Assembly: GCA_038207265.1 (NCBI GenBank)
Contig: JBBQZZ010000019.1
Location: forward strand, 32,626-96,625
Direction of reading: 5' to 3'
Source: JACMLD01 sp038207265
GTDB taxonomy: Bacteria; Bacteroidota; Bacteroidia; Chitinophagales; Chitinophagaceae
DNA length: 64,000 bases
Made by a program: the position numbers and the translations under genes. Below are positions 17,021 through 25,737 of the stretch, in pieces (position 1 is the stretch's first letter; every line of letters begins with the position of its first letter). The notes beneath the pieces were generated by a model. The model saw only the letters and a program-made list of their open reading frames with translations. It made no database searches and had not been told where the DNA came from.

Positions 17021-17615
17021 GCAGTGGATTTTTGTACAGTTGCCGCAATTTGTCCAGGCAACGAAGCCGGCTGGTCTTTACGACGTCTGCAGATTTATAT
17101 TTCAGTTGAGCCGCTACTTCTCTGTCACTATAACCATCAGCAGAAAGCAGCAGCAATTCCCTGCATTTCTCTCCCAATTCGCTTACTTTCTTTTTCAATA
17201 ACTCCCAATCTGTTTTTTCAATCATTTTTTGAACAATCGTTTTAGCGGTATCGGATAATTGATGTAACATATCTGAAACAGAGACAGTGTTATGCACGCT
17301 GTTCTTATTGGTCGCTTTTTTGCGTAAAAGGTCAACACATTTATTCTGGAAAATCTGGAACAACCAGGTTTTTAAAGAAGACCTGCCTTCAAAATTCCCG
17401 CTGATAACTTTTTGGATTGCAGATAATACACTATCAGAATAAGCGTCAAATGCTTCTTCTTCCGGCAATGAATATTTTTTTGTGCCCTCGCGTATAAAAT
17501 AAGAATAGGTGGAAAACAACAACTCCTCTCCTTTTCTTCTTTCCATACCTCCCTGTAACAAGCAATCAAAAATAGCCTGATCTGTTTTGCCGGAAGTATA
17601 AGTGGAAATATCCAT
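17004..17615 (-). CDS. ECF-type RNA polymerase sigma factor
   Basis: A 203-residue sigma-70-like factor with a region 2 segment (FEGRSSLKTWLFQIFQNKCVDLLRKK) and a region 4 helix-turn-helix (GYSDREVAAQLKYKSADVVKTSRLRCLDKLRQ). It directs RNA polymerase to a small set of promoters. It is the first gene of the sigma/TPR/S8/CHAT unit, so it probably transcribes its own operon. The gap to the divergent gene at 17835 (219 bases) must hold the promoter; no clear consensus was seen there. Confidence 0.88.
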   Translation of the reverse strand: MDISTYTSGKTDQAIFDCLLQGGMERRKGEELLFSTYSYFIREGTKKYSLPEEEAFDAYSDSVLSAIQKVISGNFEGRSSLKTWLFQIFQNKCVDLLRKKATNKNSVHNTVSVSDMLHQLSDTAKTIVQKMIEKTDWELLKKKVSELGEKCRELLLLSADGYSDREVAAQLKYKSADVVKTSRLRCLDKLRQLYKNPLHDAEY

Positions 17616-17834
17616 GAATATATAATGGTATTGTAATATAAGAAAAAATGAAAGGGCTAAAAAAAATATCTGGTCAGCTGTTTCCTTCCCTGCTTTGTAT
17701 TGCGACTACTAATTACAACAACGCATTTCGAAACGCCTGGTTGAAAACCGAACCCTCAAAAAGCACCCTTGGAATTTTAAATTATGAATGGTGAAACACC
17801 AGTCAGCTATCATTAACTATTAAACCTATCAAAA

Positions 17835-18419
17835 ATGAAAAAGATTTTCGTATTTCTTACCGCTGGATTTATTCCAATCGTAACCATGTTTTTTTCCGCT
17901 GATGCTCAAAGTTCAAAACTTGGCTTTGAGTACTATGCAAAAAATGACGGGCAGTCGTTCAAGATCAAAGATTTGAATTATTTTAAAATTTTGATCGATA
18001 CAGTGACAGAGGCTGCTCCTTCTAACAATGCAGTTGCGGACCTGTCTGCCATCAGCAAAAAAGCCATCAAAAATTTTAAAGTAGCATTTGGCAAAACAGA
18101 AGCCGTTACCTGGCATCAATTGTCCAATGGATTTACAGCCCATTTCATGGTAAACAACATACTCAACAGGTCCTATTACGATAAGAAGGGCAACTGGTTG
18201 TATAGTATGCAATGCTATGATGAAAAAAAATTACCTGCTGATGTGAGGAAAATTGTAAAAAGCACTTACTATGATTACTCAATTTTTGGTGTACAGGAAA
18301 TTCGTGTAGATGATAAAATCATTTACCTGGTACACTTAAAAGATGAAGCAGGTTTCAAAACAATAAGGGTGTGTGAAGGCGAAATGCAGGAATTAGAATC
18401 CTTAAAAAACAACCTCTGA
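17835..18419 (+). CDS. Secreted PepSY-like protein of unknown function
   Basis: The 194-residue protein has a signal peptide ending FFSADAQS. The mature part holds a pattern seen in PepSY-like / DUF2874 proteins of Bacteroidota: KKAIKNFKVAFG, then YYDKKGNWLYSMQCYDEKKLPADVRKIV and a strand-rich end. Such domains are thought to bind or inhibit proteases and peptidoglycan enzymes. It is divergent from the ECF sigma gene, with 219 bases between them. It ends before a strong terminator. Assignment is by pattern only. Confidence 0.75.
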   Translation: MKKIFVFLTAGFIPIVTMFFSADAQSSKLGFEYYAKNDGQSFKIKDLNYFKILIDTVTEAAPSNNAVADLSAISKKAIKNFKVAFGKTEAVTWHQLSNGFTAHFMVNNILNRSYYDKKGNWLYSMQCYDEKKLPADVRKIVKSTYYDYSIFGVQEIRVDDKIIYLVHLKDEAGFKTIRVCEGEMQELESLKNNL

Positions 18420-18467
18420 ATTAAAAATGGCTGGCACTTAATTGCCAGAGAAAAATCAAGGTATGCA

Positions 18468-18500
18468 TAAACAGGTATTCATTTACCTGTTTATTTTTTT
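18468..18500 (+). terminator. Rho-independent terminator after the PepSY-like gene
   Basis: Perfect ten-base arms TAAACAGGTA (18468-18477) and TACCTGTTTA (18484-18493) with a six-base loop are followed by seven T residues. A smaller hairpin CTGGCA/TGCCAG lies at 18431-18448 just before it. Confidence 0.85.
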
Positions 18501-18573
18501 GATATAACAGCAAGATTCTTTGTTTGACCAGAAATTGATAACTTCGAAAAATTTACCGGCATATTTAATAGAC

Positions 18574-18993
18574 ATGATTCAACGTATTCAGACCATCTGG
18601 CTTTTACTTGCAACTGCAGCCGCCTTTCTAACTTTTAAATTTTCTTTCTTCATTGGAAATAAAATTGAATTGAACCAGGCTCCGAAATTTACTTACCTGA
18701 ATGCACAGAGCAGTATCTTACTTATGATAATTACTGTTGCTATTGCGCTTTCTGCGTTCATATGTATTTTTCTATTTAAGAACAGGAAACTTCAACTCAG
18801 GGTTGTGTTGGTAACAGTGATGGTTTCAATACTCAACCTGGCAATGTATTACCTGGAAACAAAAAAATTTGCGGACGGCGAATACAGTCTTACTGCAATT
18901 ATTGGACTTACCATCCCTATTTTATTAATACTTGCTGCACGGGGCATCAATAGAGACGAAAAACTCGTTAAAAGTTTAGACAGGCTCAGGTAA
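18574..18993 (+). CDS. DUF4293 family membrane protein
   Basis: The 139-residue protein starts MIQRIQTIWLLLATAAAF, the normal opening of DUF4293. An in-frame TTG/ATG further upstream (18520) would add 18 residues and was rejected for this reason. Four hydrophobic helices span the inner membrane. DUF4293 is common in Bacteroidota and has no known function. It is convergent with uvrA. Confidence 0.85.
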   Translation: MIQRIQTIWLLLATAAAFLTFKFSFFIGNKIELNQAPKFTYLNAQSSILLMIITVAIALSAFICIFLFKNRKLQLRVVLVTVMVSILNLAMYYLETKKFADGEYSLTAIIGLTIPILLILAARGINRDEKLVKSLDRLR

Positions 18994-19139
18994 ATATATC
19001 ACTTAGCTCCAGCTAATTATGGTAATGGCACACTGTGTTCCTGATATACTTAATGGACAAAAATTCACATAACTGTTTGCCAGCTGAAATAGAAGATTCA
19101 ACTATTGAAACCATGAAGTAACAATAAATTTTACCAATG

Positions 19140-19172
19140 AAATAAAACCGCCTTTGTTTAGCGATTTTATTT
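19140..19172 (-). terminator. Hairpin at the uvrA stop codon, likely terminator
   Basis: On the minus strand, arms AAATAAAATCGC and GCGGTTTTATTT form a stem of twelve pairs with one G-U pair, around a nine-base loop. It overlaps the uvrA stop codon (19171-19173), and the 3' arm ends in TTTTATTT. It is placed to end uvrA transcripts. Confidence 0.5.
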
Positions 19173-21978
19173 ATAGAAATTTTGCTGTGCGGCTGTCCTT
19201 GTATTTTGCCAGCCCTGTTGGCGTACCGGCAAAAACCAATTCGCCACCTCCATCTCCTGCTTCCGGTCCTAAATCAATTATCCAATCGGCACTTTTAATT
19301 ACATCGGTATTGTGTTCAATGACTATAATAGAATGGCCTTGTTCAATCAATGCATTAAAAGAAGCCAGGAGTTTTTTTATATCATGAAAGTGAAGGCCGG
19401 TCGTAGGTTCGTCGAAGATAAAAAGTATGTGTCCCTGGGCTTTGCCTTTACCAAGAAATGATGCCAGTTTTACTCTTTGTGCTTCTCCACCCGATAATGT
19501 GTCAGAAGACTGGCCAAGTTTGATATATCCCAACCCAACATCCTGCAGCGCTTTTATTTTATTTACAACATCTTTTTCTTCCACAAAAAAATCCATGGCT
19601 TCATCTACACTCATTTCCAGTATATGGTAAATATTTTTTTCTTTATAAGTTACTTCCAGCACCTCTTCTTTAAATCTTTTTCCCGCGCACACTTCGCAGG
19701 TTAAATGCACATCGGCCAGGAACTGCATTTCAACCACTTGTTCACCTTCCCCTTTGCAGGTGTCACAACGGCCACCATCCACATTAAAAGAAAAATGCTT
19801 GGGAAGAAAACCCCGCATTTTACTGAGCGGTTGTTTTGAATACAATTCTCTTATTTCATCGTATGCTTTGATATAAGTAACCGGGTTACTCCTTGAAGAT
19901 TTACCAATAGGATTTTGATCCACCAGTTCCACCTGGCTGATGTCATCTACATTTCCTGTAATTGCTTTGTGTAGTCCCACTTTATCAGCAAATTCTCCCT
20001 TTATTTTTTTTAATGCGGGGTATAGAATTTGTTTTACCAGAGTTGTTTTTCCACTACCGCTTACTCCGCTAACAACACACAACAGGTTCAATGGAAATTC
20101 AACATCAATATTTTTCAGGTTGTTTTGTCTTGCTCCAATCACCATAAGAGAAAAATTCCATTTGCGCAAAATCTTTGGAGGCAATATTGACAATTCTCCT
20201 TTCAGGTATTTACCTGTCAGGCTTTTTTTATTGTTGATGAGTTCATCATAATTACCAGTTGCTACCACTTCTCCTCCCAGGTGACTGGCCAAAGGCCCCA
20301 TGTCAATTATATAGTCTGCCTCACGCATCATCATTTCATCATGTTCCACTACTACTACGGTATTTCCCAAATCACGTAGTTCTTTCAACACCCTTATTAA
20401 TCTCTCCGTATCTCTTGAATGAAGTCCAATAGACGGTTCATCTAATATATAAAGTGAATTGGTAAGATTACTACCCAGGCTACGGGTTAGTTGAATACGC
20501 TGACTTTCTCCGCCGCTCAACGAATTGGCCAATCGATTTAATGTAAGATACCCAAGTCCAACATCCATTAATGTCTTAATGCGGTGGTCTATTTCCAACA
20601 AAATCCGTTTGGCAATCTGTCTATCGTTCTCACTTAATTTTAATTGAAGAAACCACTGTTGTAAGTTGATCACTGGCATTTCGCATAATTCACCAATATG
20701 TTTATCACCTACTTTAATATACAACGCTTCTTTACGTAAACGATATCCATTACAATCCGGGCACAATGTTCTTCCCCTGTATCTTGACAACAACACCCTG
20801 TATTGTACTTTGTATAAATTTTGTTCAACCTCTTTAAAAAAATCATCTATGCCATGAACATATTCATTCCCCTTCCACAATGCCTCGTATTCCTTCTTAC
20901 TGAGATCCTGTATTGGTTTATGAACCGGGAAGTCAAATTTCCTGGCTGCCTTTATAAATTGTTCTTTCCACAACCCTAATTTTTCTCCTTTCCACGGAGC
21001 CACAGCACCTTCAAAAACGCTTATGCGTTTATCCGGAATAACAAGATCTACATCAATACCCAATACCAATGAAAATCCTTCGCAGGTTGGACAAGCGCCA
21101 AAAGGGTTGTTAAATGAAAACAAGTTAGGTACCGGTTCTTCAAATACAATACCATCCAATTCAAAGCGATTTGAAAATTGCAATATCTTATCAGCATTTA
21201 CTTCAATAAATACTTCACCCTCTCCTTCATAAAATGCAGTATTGACAGAATCTGCCATCCTGTGCTTATCATCCTCATCAAAATCCTTTACCACCAACCT
21301 GTCAATTAATAAATACAATTGCTTTTTTGATGAAGGTTTCCATTTCTTATCTTCCAGCAAATCTTCTATACGGAGAATATCTCCATCATACAAACGTGAA
21401 AAACCCTTTTGCAGCAATATGTTCAATTCTTCTTTAATGTCTCTGTTTTTATGCTGCCTGAAGGGAACCAGCACCAAAACTTTATCTGACTCGTTTAATT
21501 GTGTAATGGTATACACAACATCTGCCACATCATCTTTTTTCACTTCCCTGCCTGAAACCGGTGAGATTGTTTTACCAGCGCGTGCAAACAGTAAACGGAG
21601 ATAATCATAAATCTCTGTCATACTTCCAACTGTGGAACGGGGTGTCCTCGTGATTACTTTTTGCTCAATGGCAATGGCAGGGCATAAACCTTTAATATAA
21701 TCTACATCAGGCTTATTCATCCTGGCCATAAACTGCCGCGCATATGCACTAAGACTTTCAGCGTAACGACGTTGACCTTCTGCAAACAATGTGTCTATAG
21801 TTAGTGATGATTTACCTGAACCTGAAACACCTGTCACCACAATTAATTTATTACGTGGAATTTCTACAGAGACGTCCTTAAGATTGTGTACACGGGCACC
21901 CTTAATTATTATATTACCTTTTGAAGTCACGGCTTTTTCGCCTGAAATGACTTTTTTTTGTGTGTATAGTGTTGTCAT
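19171..21978 (-). CDS. uvrA: Excinuclease ABC subunit A
   Basis: UvrA recognises DNA damage with UvrB in nucleotide excision repair. The 935-residue protein (start ATG at 21978; an ATG 54 bases upstream is less likely) has two ABC ATPase modules. Walker A sequences GVSGSGKSSL and GVSGSGKTTLV, signatures NSLSGGESQRI and DTLSGGEAQRV, and Walker B motifs ending LDEPSIGLH and FDEPTTGLH are all present. Zinc-finger cysteines are visible in CPTCEG, CPDCNG, CDTCKG and CEVCAG. The length is normal. There is no neighbouring uvr gene. Confidence 0.97.
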   Translation of the reverse strand: MTTLYTQKKVISGEKAVTSKGNIIIKGARVHNLKDVSVEIPRNKLIVVTGVSGSGKSSLTIDTLFAEGQRRYAESLSAYARQFMARMNKPDVDYIKGLCPAIAIEQKVITRTPRSTVGSMTEIYDYLRLLFARAGKTISPVSGREVKKDDVADVVYTITQLNESDKVLVLVPFRQHKNRDIKEELNILLQKGFSRLYDGDILRIEDLLEDKKWKPSSKKQLYLLIDRLVVKDFDEDDKHRMADSVNTAFYEGEGEVFIEVNADKILQFSNRFELDGIVFEEPVPNLFSFNNPFGACPTCEGFSLVLGIDVDLVIPDKRISVFEGAVAPWKGEKLGLWKEQFIKAARKFDFPVHKPIQDLSKKEYEALWKGNEYVHGIDDFFKEVEQNLYKVQYRVLLSRYRGRTLCPDCNGYRLRKEALYIKVGDKHIGELCEMPVINLQQWFLQLKLSENDRQIAKRILLEIDHRIKTLMDVGLGYLTLNRLANSLSGGESQRIQLTRSLGSNLTNSLYILDEPSIGLHSRDTERLIRVLKELRDLGNTVVVVEHDEMMMREADYIIDMGPLASHLGGEVVATGNYDELINNKKSLTGKYLKGELSILPPKILRKWNFSLMVIGARQNNLKNIDVEFPLNLLCVVSGVSGSGKTTLVKQILYPALKKIKGEFADKVGLHKAITGNVDDISQVELVDQNPIGKSSRSNPVTYIKAYDEIRELYSKQPLSKMRGFLPKHFSFNVDGGRCDTCKGEGEQVVEMQFLADVHLTCEVCAGKRFKEEVLEVTYKEKNIYHILEMSVDEAMDFFVEEKDVVNKIKALQDVGLGYIKLGQSSDTLSGGEAQRVKLASFLGKGKAQGHILFIFDEPTTGLHFHDIKKLLASFNALIEQGHSIIVIEHNTDVIKSADWIIDLGPEAGDGGGELVFAGTPTGLAKYKDSRTAKFL

Positions 21979-22228
21979 AAATGGAATCAAACAAAAATAT
22001 CGAAGTTTTACGATCCGGTTGAGTATTAACACTCAATTATGAAAACTGTTGCAATATTTTCTTATCAAAAGATTGTTTGTATAAAAAAAGTATTATTTTC
22101 GAAAAAGCAATTTGTACTATGAAATAACCAATAAAAACTTCCCGCCTATCGCCAATATGTACTTCTCTTAGATTTTATTTCCAGACTCTGTAACCATAAT
22201 CCAATAATTTAAAAAACCGTAGAAGTTT

Positions 22229-22810
22229 ATGAAATCTCTTTGCAAAAACACAGATCATGAATTGATCCATTCATTTATGGATGGTGACATGAATTCTCTT
22301 GAAACGTTGGTAATACGTCACAAGGACAAACTTTACACTTCAATTTTGTTCCTGGTGAAAGACAAATATCTTGCCGAGGATATTTTCCAGGATGTTTTGA
22401 TTAAAATCATTGACACCATCCGTGGCGGACGTTACACCGAAGAAGGTAAATTTTTACCCTGGGCAATGCGCATTGCGCACAATTTATGCGTAGACCATTT
22501 CCGCAAAGTAAAAAGAACACCTGCTATCAAAACAAGTGATGACCGCGACATTTTTGAAGTACTTAATTTCACTGAAGACAGTGCGGAAACAAAAATGATG
22601 AAACGCCAGAGTCATGATCGCGTTCGTCGTATGCTGGACTTGTTACCTGAAGATCAACGCGAGGTAATTATTCTTCGTCATTATGCAGAATTGAGTTTCA
22701 AAGAAATTGCAGCTCTTACCAATTGCAGTATCAATACAGCGCTTGGAAGAATGCGTTACGGGTTAATCAACCTCAGAAAAATGATGGTTGAAAAACAGAT
22801 TTCTTTATAA
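22229..22810 (+). CDS. ECF-type RNA polymerase sigma factor (widespread Bacteroidota type)
   Basis: The 193-residue sigma-70-like factor has region 2 (LAEDIFQDVLIKIIDTIRGG, PWAMRIAHNLCVDHFRKVKR) and region 4 (LPEDQREVIILRHYAELSFKEIAALTNCSINTALGRMRYG). It has no adjacent anti-sigma gene and lies divergent from uvrA, 250 bases away. Related solitary sigma factors with the same 'GRMRYGL' ending are frequent in Bacteroidota and are thought to be housekeeping-like. Its targets are not known. Confidence 0.88.
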   Translation: MKSLCKNTDHELIHSFMDGDMNSLETLVIRHKDKLYTSILFLVKDKYLAEDIFQDVLIKIIDTIRGGRYTEEGKFLPWAMRIAHNLCVDHFRKVKRTPAIKTSDDRDIFEVLNFTEDSAETKMMKRQSHDRVRRMLDLLPEDQREVIILRHYAELSFKEIAALTNCSINTALGRMRYGLINLRKMMVEKQISL

Positions 22811-22899
22811 TTCGTTTTTTGAAAAGATTAACTGTACCTTGAAAGCAGCTCAAACCATTAAGACTAATTTTACAGTTGAACTTACGAGATAAAAATATT

Positions 22900-22969
22900 G
22901 TCATTCTGGCCCTCCATCTGACCTTTTGAAAATTGTATGCTTGCTGTTAGAAGGCTGGTACAGAATGAC
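22900..22969 (+). other. 70-base inverted repeat, candidate RNA structure
   Basis: GTCATTCTG (22900-22908) and CAGAATGAC (22961-22969) are perfect inverted nine-base arms, with partly complementary inner sequence (GGCC near GGCT). The structure lies 90 bases after the sigma gene and nine bases before a strong terminator. It may be a 3' UTR structure, a small RNA, or a decayed dispersed repeat. Confidence 0.4.
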
Positions 22970-22977
22970 GCCTAATT

Positions 22978-23009
22978 AAAAAACCCTCCTGAACAGAGGG
23001 TTTTTTTTT
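22978..23009. terminator. Bidirectional-looking terminator between the sigma gene and dsbD
   Basis: Arms AAAAAACCCTC (22978-22988) and GAGGGTTTTTT (22996-23006) enclose a seven-base loop, with nine T residues on the plus strand and six on the minus strand. It can close the sigma gene transcript on one strand and the dsbD transcript on the other. Confidence 0.8.
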
Positions 23010-23107
23010 GAATACTAATCAATTTATTTTTTGCGTCAATGCTGTTTTAATATAATTGCCGGCGGGAGATTCTTACATTATCAAATATCCATATCGGTAT
23101 TGCCTTC

Positions 23108-25111
23108 TCATTTAATTTTAGCAAAAGCATCCAATCCGCATTGCAACCAGGCCGCATACTCTTTTGCATTGGGTGTATACCCTACCGGCAAGTTCAATAA
23201 TTTTTCATCTGATGAAATGATGGCATACAATGGCTGAGATGCATTGATAAAGTTTTCTGACTGTAAAGTGCCGAATTTATCGCCCACTGTTTTTATTGAT
23301 TTCTTAGAGCCATCTTTACTGGTAAATAAAAACTGTTGATTTTCTGGCAATTGTTTTCTATCGTCTACATACAACGATACTAAAATAAAATTGCTTTCAA
23401 TTAAGGTTTTCACTTTCTCGTCGGGCCATACATTTTCTTCCATCTTACGACAATTCACACAAGCCCAGCCGGTAAAATCTATCAATACGGGCTTACCCTG
23501 ATTTTTTGAAAGCTGAAGAGCCTTTTCATAATCATTAACCAGGTTTGCTTCTACCCCTTTTCCTCTGGCCGAACCCTTGCCATAAATACTATAGCTGAGT
23601 GGCGGAGGAAATCCGCTGATGAACGAGCGATTGGCGTATTGAGTATTGGTTACACCCGGTAAAAGGTAGATTACAAATACAAGGAACAGCAATGCAATTC
23701 CAACTCTCCATTTACCCAATTTTTTTGGCGGAGGATCATGTTCAAATTTCAAAATTCCTAACAAGTATAGAATTAATGCAATGCCAACAATAATCCATAG
23801 CGCAAAAAATGTTTCCCGCTTTAATAATCCCCAGTGCTTTACCAAATCTGCATTTGAAATAAATTTAATTGCCAAAGCCAGTTCAATAAAACCAAACACA
23901 ATTTTCACGGTGTTCATCCATCCGCCCGATTTGGGCAATGAAGAAAGCCAGTTGGGAAATAATGCGAATAATGCAAAAGGTAACCCCAAAGCCAGGCCGA
24001 AGCCAGCCATTGCAATTGTTAATTGAAGAGCCCCTCCATTCTGGTTCAATGCACCCACCAGTAAAGAGCCCAGTATAGGTCCTGTACATGAGAACGATAC
24101 AATTGCAAGGGTAAGTGCCATGAAAAATATTCCTCCAACACTTCCTACACTTGATTTTGCATCTACACTGCTGGACAAATTACCGGGCAATCCAATTTCA
24201 TAAAAGCCAAAAAACGAAATGGCAAAAAGAATAAAAACGGTTGCAAACAATAAATTCAGCCAGGCATTTGTTGAAATATTATTAAGTATCGCCGAACTTC
24301 CGGCATCCAGGAAATAGAAAGGCAGGCTCAATAAAATATAGATAAGGAAAATAAAAAAGCCATAGAGAAAAGCATTGGAAATGCCTTTCTTTTTGTTTCC
24401 CGATTTCTTGGTAAAAAATGAAACGGTTAATGGAATCATAGGAAAAGTGCAGGGCATAATCAAACCCACCAATCCGCCGATAAAACCTAATACAAAAATC
24501 CCCCATAAACTTTTTTTACCACTGTCTTCTCCGCCTGTACCACCGCAGTTGTTTACTGGTTTTGCAATATCTATCGCTGTACGCTTTAACGCATTGCCTG
24601 CGTTTTCCGATTCTTGCAAACCAGCTTGCTTGCTCACCAGATTACCAGCAGCATCGGATGAAAAACGAAAAGGCACTTCTTCAGGACCCACAACACTATC
24701 TCCCTTTATTGCCATGTATGCAACTACCCCATTGATGTCTTTAGATATTTCATTTAAATGAATCGTAAGTTTTAAATCAGCATCATTTTCAAAATATCGT
24801 ATTTCAGTGTTACCCAGCAGCGCTTCCTTTTTTACAATTAAATTTCCCTGCTCACTTGTTTTAATAATATTTGCAAAAACCTGCGACGAAGAATCAAGCC
24901 TTATTCTTGTGTTGGGATCATCATCTTTCATAGTGGTGGAAAACAATCTCCAACCTTTGGCAATAGAGGCTTTGAGTGAAATTGTAAATTCTCCGGGAGA
25001 GGCTTTGCTGGCTGAGAATTTCCACTGAATTATTTTTTGAGCTGTAGTATCCTGCGCATTCAATCCTGCAATGATTAAACAAAACCCAATCGCAAATAAA
25101 ATTCGTTTCAT
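23108..25111 (-). CDS. dsbD: Protein-disulfide reductase, DsbD-like
   Basis: The 667-residue protein passes electrons from cytoplasmic thioredoxin to the periplasm. It has a signal peptide and an N-terminal DsbD alpha-like domain (about 20-170). A central eight-helix region carries the two cysteines of the electron channel (LIMPCTFPMIP and SFSCTGPILG). A C-terminal thioredoxin domain has GWACVNC, cysteines 551 and 554. The gene just upstream encodes a second copy of the N-terminal type of domain, so the two likely work together. A terminator-like hairpin separates them. Confidence 0.92.
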   Translation of the reverse strand: MKRILFAIGFCLIIAGLNAQDTTAQKIIQWKFSASKASPGEFTISLKASIAKGWRLFSTTMKDDDPNTRIRLDSSSQVFANIIKTSEQGNLIVKKEALLGNTEIRYFENDADLKLTIHLNEISKDINGVVAYMAIKGDSVVGPEEVPFRFSSDAAGNLVSKQAGLQESENAGNALKRTAIDIAKPVNNCGGTGGEDSGKKSLWGIFVLGFIGGLVGLIMPCTFPMIPLTVSFFTKKSGNKKKGISNAFLYGFFIFLIYILLSLPFYFLDAGSSAILNNISTNAWLNLLFATVFILFAISFFGFYEIGLPGNLSSSVDAKSSVGSVGGIFFMALTLAIVSFSCTGPILGSLLVGALNQNGGALQLTIAMAGFGLALGLPFALFALFPNWLSSLPKSGGWMNTVKIVFGFIELALAIKFISNADLVKHWGLLKRETFFALWIIVGIALILYLLGILKFEHDPPPKKLGKWRVGIALLFLVFVIYLLPGVTNTQYANRSFISGFPPPLSYSIYGKGSARGKGVEANLVNDYEKALQLSKNQGKPVLIDFTGWACVNCRKMEENVWPDEKVKTLIESNFILVSLYVDDRKQLPENQQFLFTSKDGSKKSIKTVGDKFGTLQSENFINASQPLYAIISSDEKLLNLPVGYTPNAKEYAAWLQCGLDAFAKIK

Positions 25112-25122
25112 TTAGTGATATT

Positions 25123-25157
25123 AAAAAATAAGCGGCTTCTGCAAAGAACCCGCTTTT
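25123..25157 (-). terminator. Hairpin between the DsbD-N-like gene and dsbD
   Basis: Read on the minus strand, outer arms AAGCGG and CCGCTT and inner arms TTCT and AGAA make a stem with one mismatch and a TTGC loop, followed by TATTTTTT. It lies 29 bases after the DsbD-N-like stop codon and 12 bases before the dsbD start codon. It may partly terminate transcription or act as a processing site. Confidence 0.6.
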
Positions 25158-25185
25158 ATTAAGATGATGATTGTCGCATAAAAGA

Positions 25186-25641
25186 CTATCCGCCGATATT
25201 AACTTTAAATTCCACTGAGGAAGGTGGCAGACACTGGTTATCATTGCAAACCATAAAATCTACAGTACCCGCAAGACTTGTTTTGATATTCCCTTTTAAT
25301 TTTACCAGCTGCACAAAGTCGACAGTTTTCTCATAAGACTGGGTAGAACCACCAAATACTTCTTCTTTCTTCTTTACTATCTTTCCAAACTCCTTTACTT
25401 TGCCATCTAAAATCACCAATGGTGTTTTTGTAAATTTGAAAGTTGTACCCAGGGGGCCATCTACGCCAGGATCCTGGGCATACATATGGTAGTTACTACC
25501 AATAGTTGCCGTCATGTGTACTTCGTAAGTCTTGTCTGCAATTTTTTTTGAAGAATAAACCCACTGCACCTGCTTAGCAGACTGCGCGTTGCTTACAATT
25601 GCCATACAACCCAATAAAACCAGTAAGTAAATTTTTTTCAT
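25186..25641 (-). CDS. Secreted DsbD N-terminal-domain-like protein
   Basis: A 151-residue protein (start MKKIYLLV at 25641; two upstream ATGs are less likely) with a signal peptide ending SNAQ. The mature part is a beta-sandwich like the alpha domain of DsbD. The pattern is VQWVYSSKKIADKTYEVHM, then YAQDPGVDGPLGTTFKF and MVCNDNQCLPPS. The two cysteines in CNDNQC occupy the place of the redox pair in DsbD alpha domains. It is probably a carrier of electrons from the DsbD protein encoded next to it, or an outer envelope thiol partner. Confidence 0.85.
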   Translation of the reverse strand: MKKIYLLVLLGCMAIVSNAQSAKQVQWVYSSKKIADKTYEVHMTATIGSNYHMYAQDPGVDGPLGTTFKFTKTPLVILDGKVKEFGKIVKKKEEVFGGSTQSYEKTVDFVQLVKLKGNIKTSLAGTVDFMVCNDNQCLPPSSVEFKVNIGG

Positions 25642-25737
25642 GCCCATTATTAATTTCATACAAGAACGTAAAATATTGCCACAAAGGTCTGTAATGGTAT
25701 CTTAATAAAAAACCAAAAAATGAATAAAAGCAGTATT

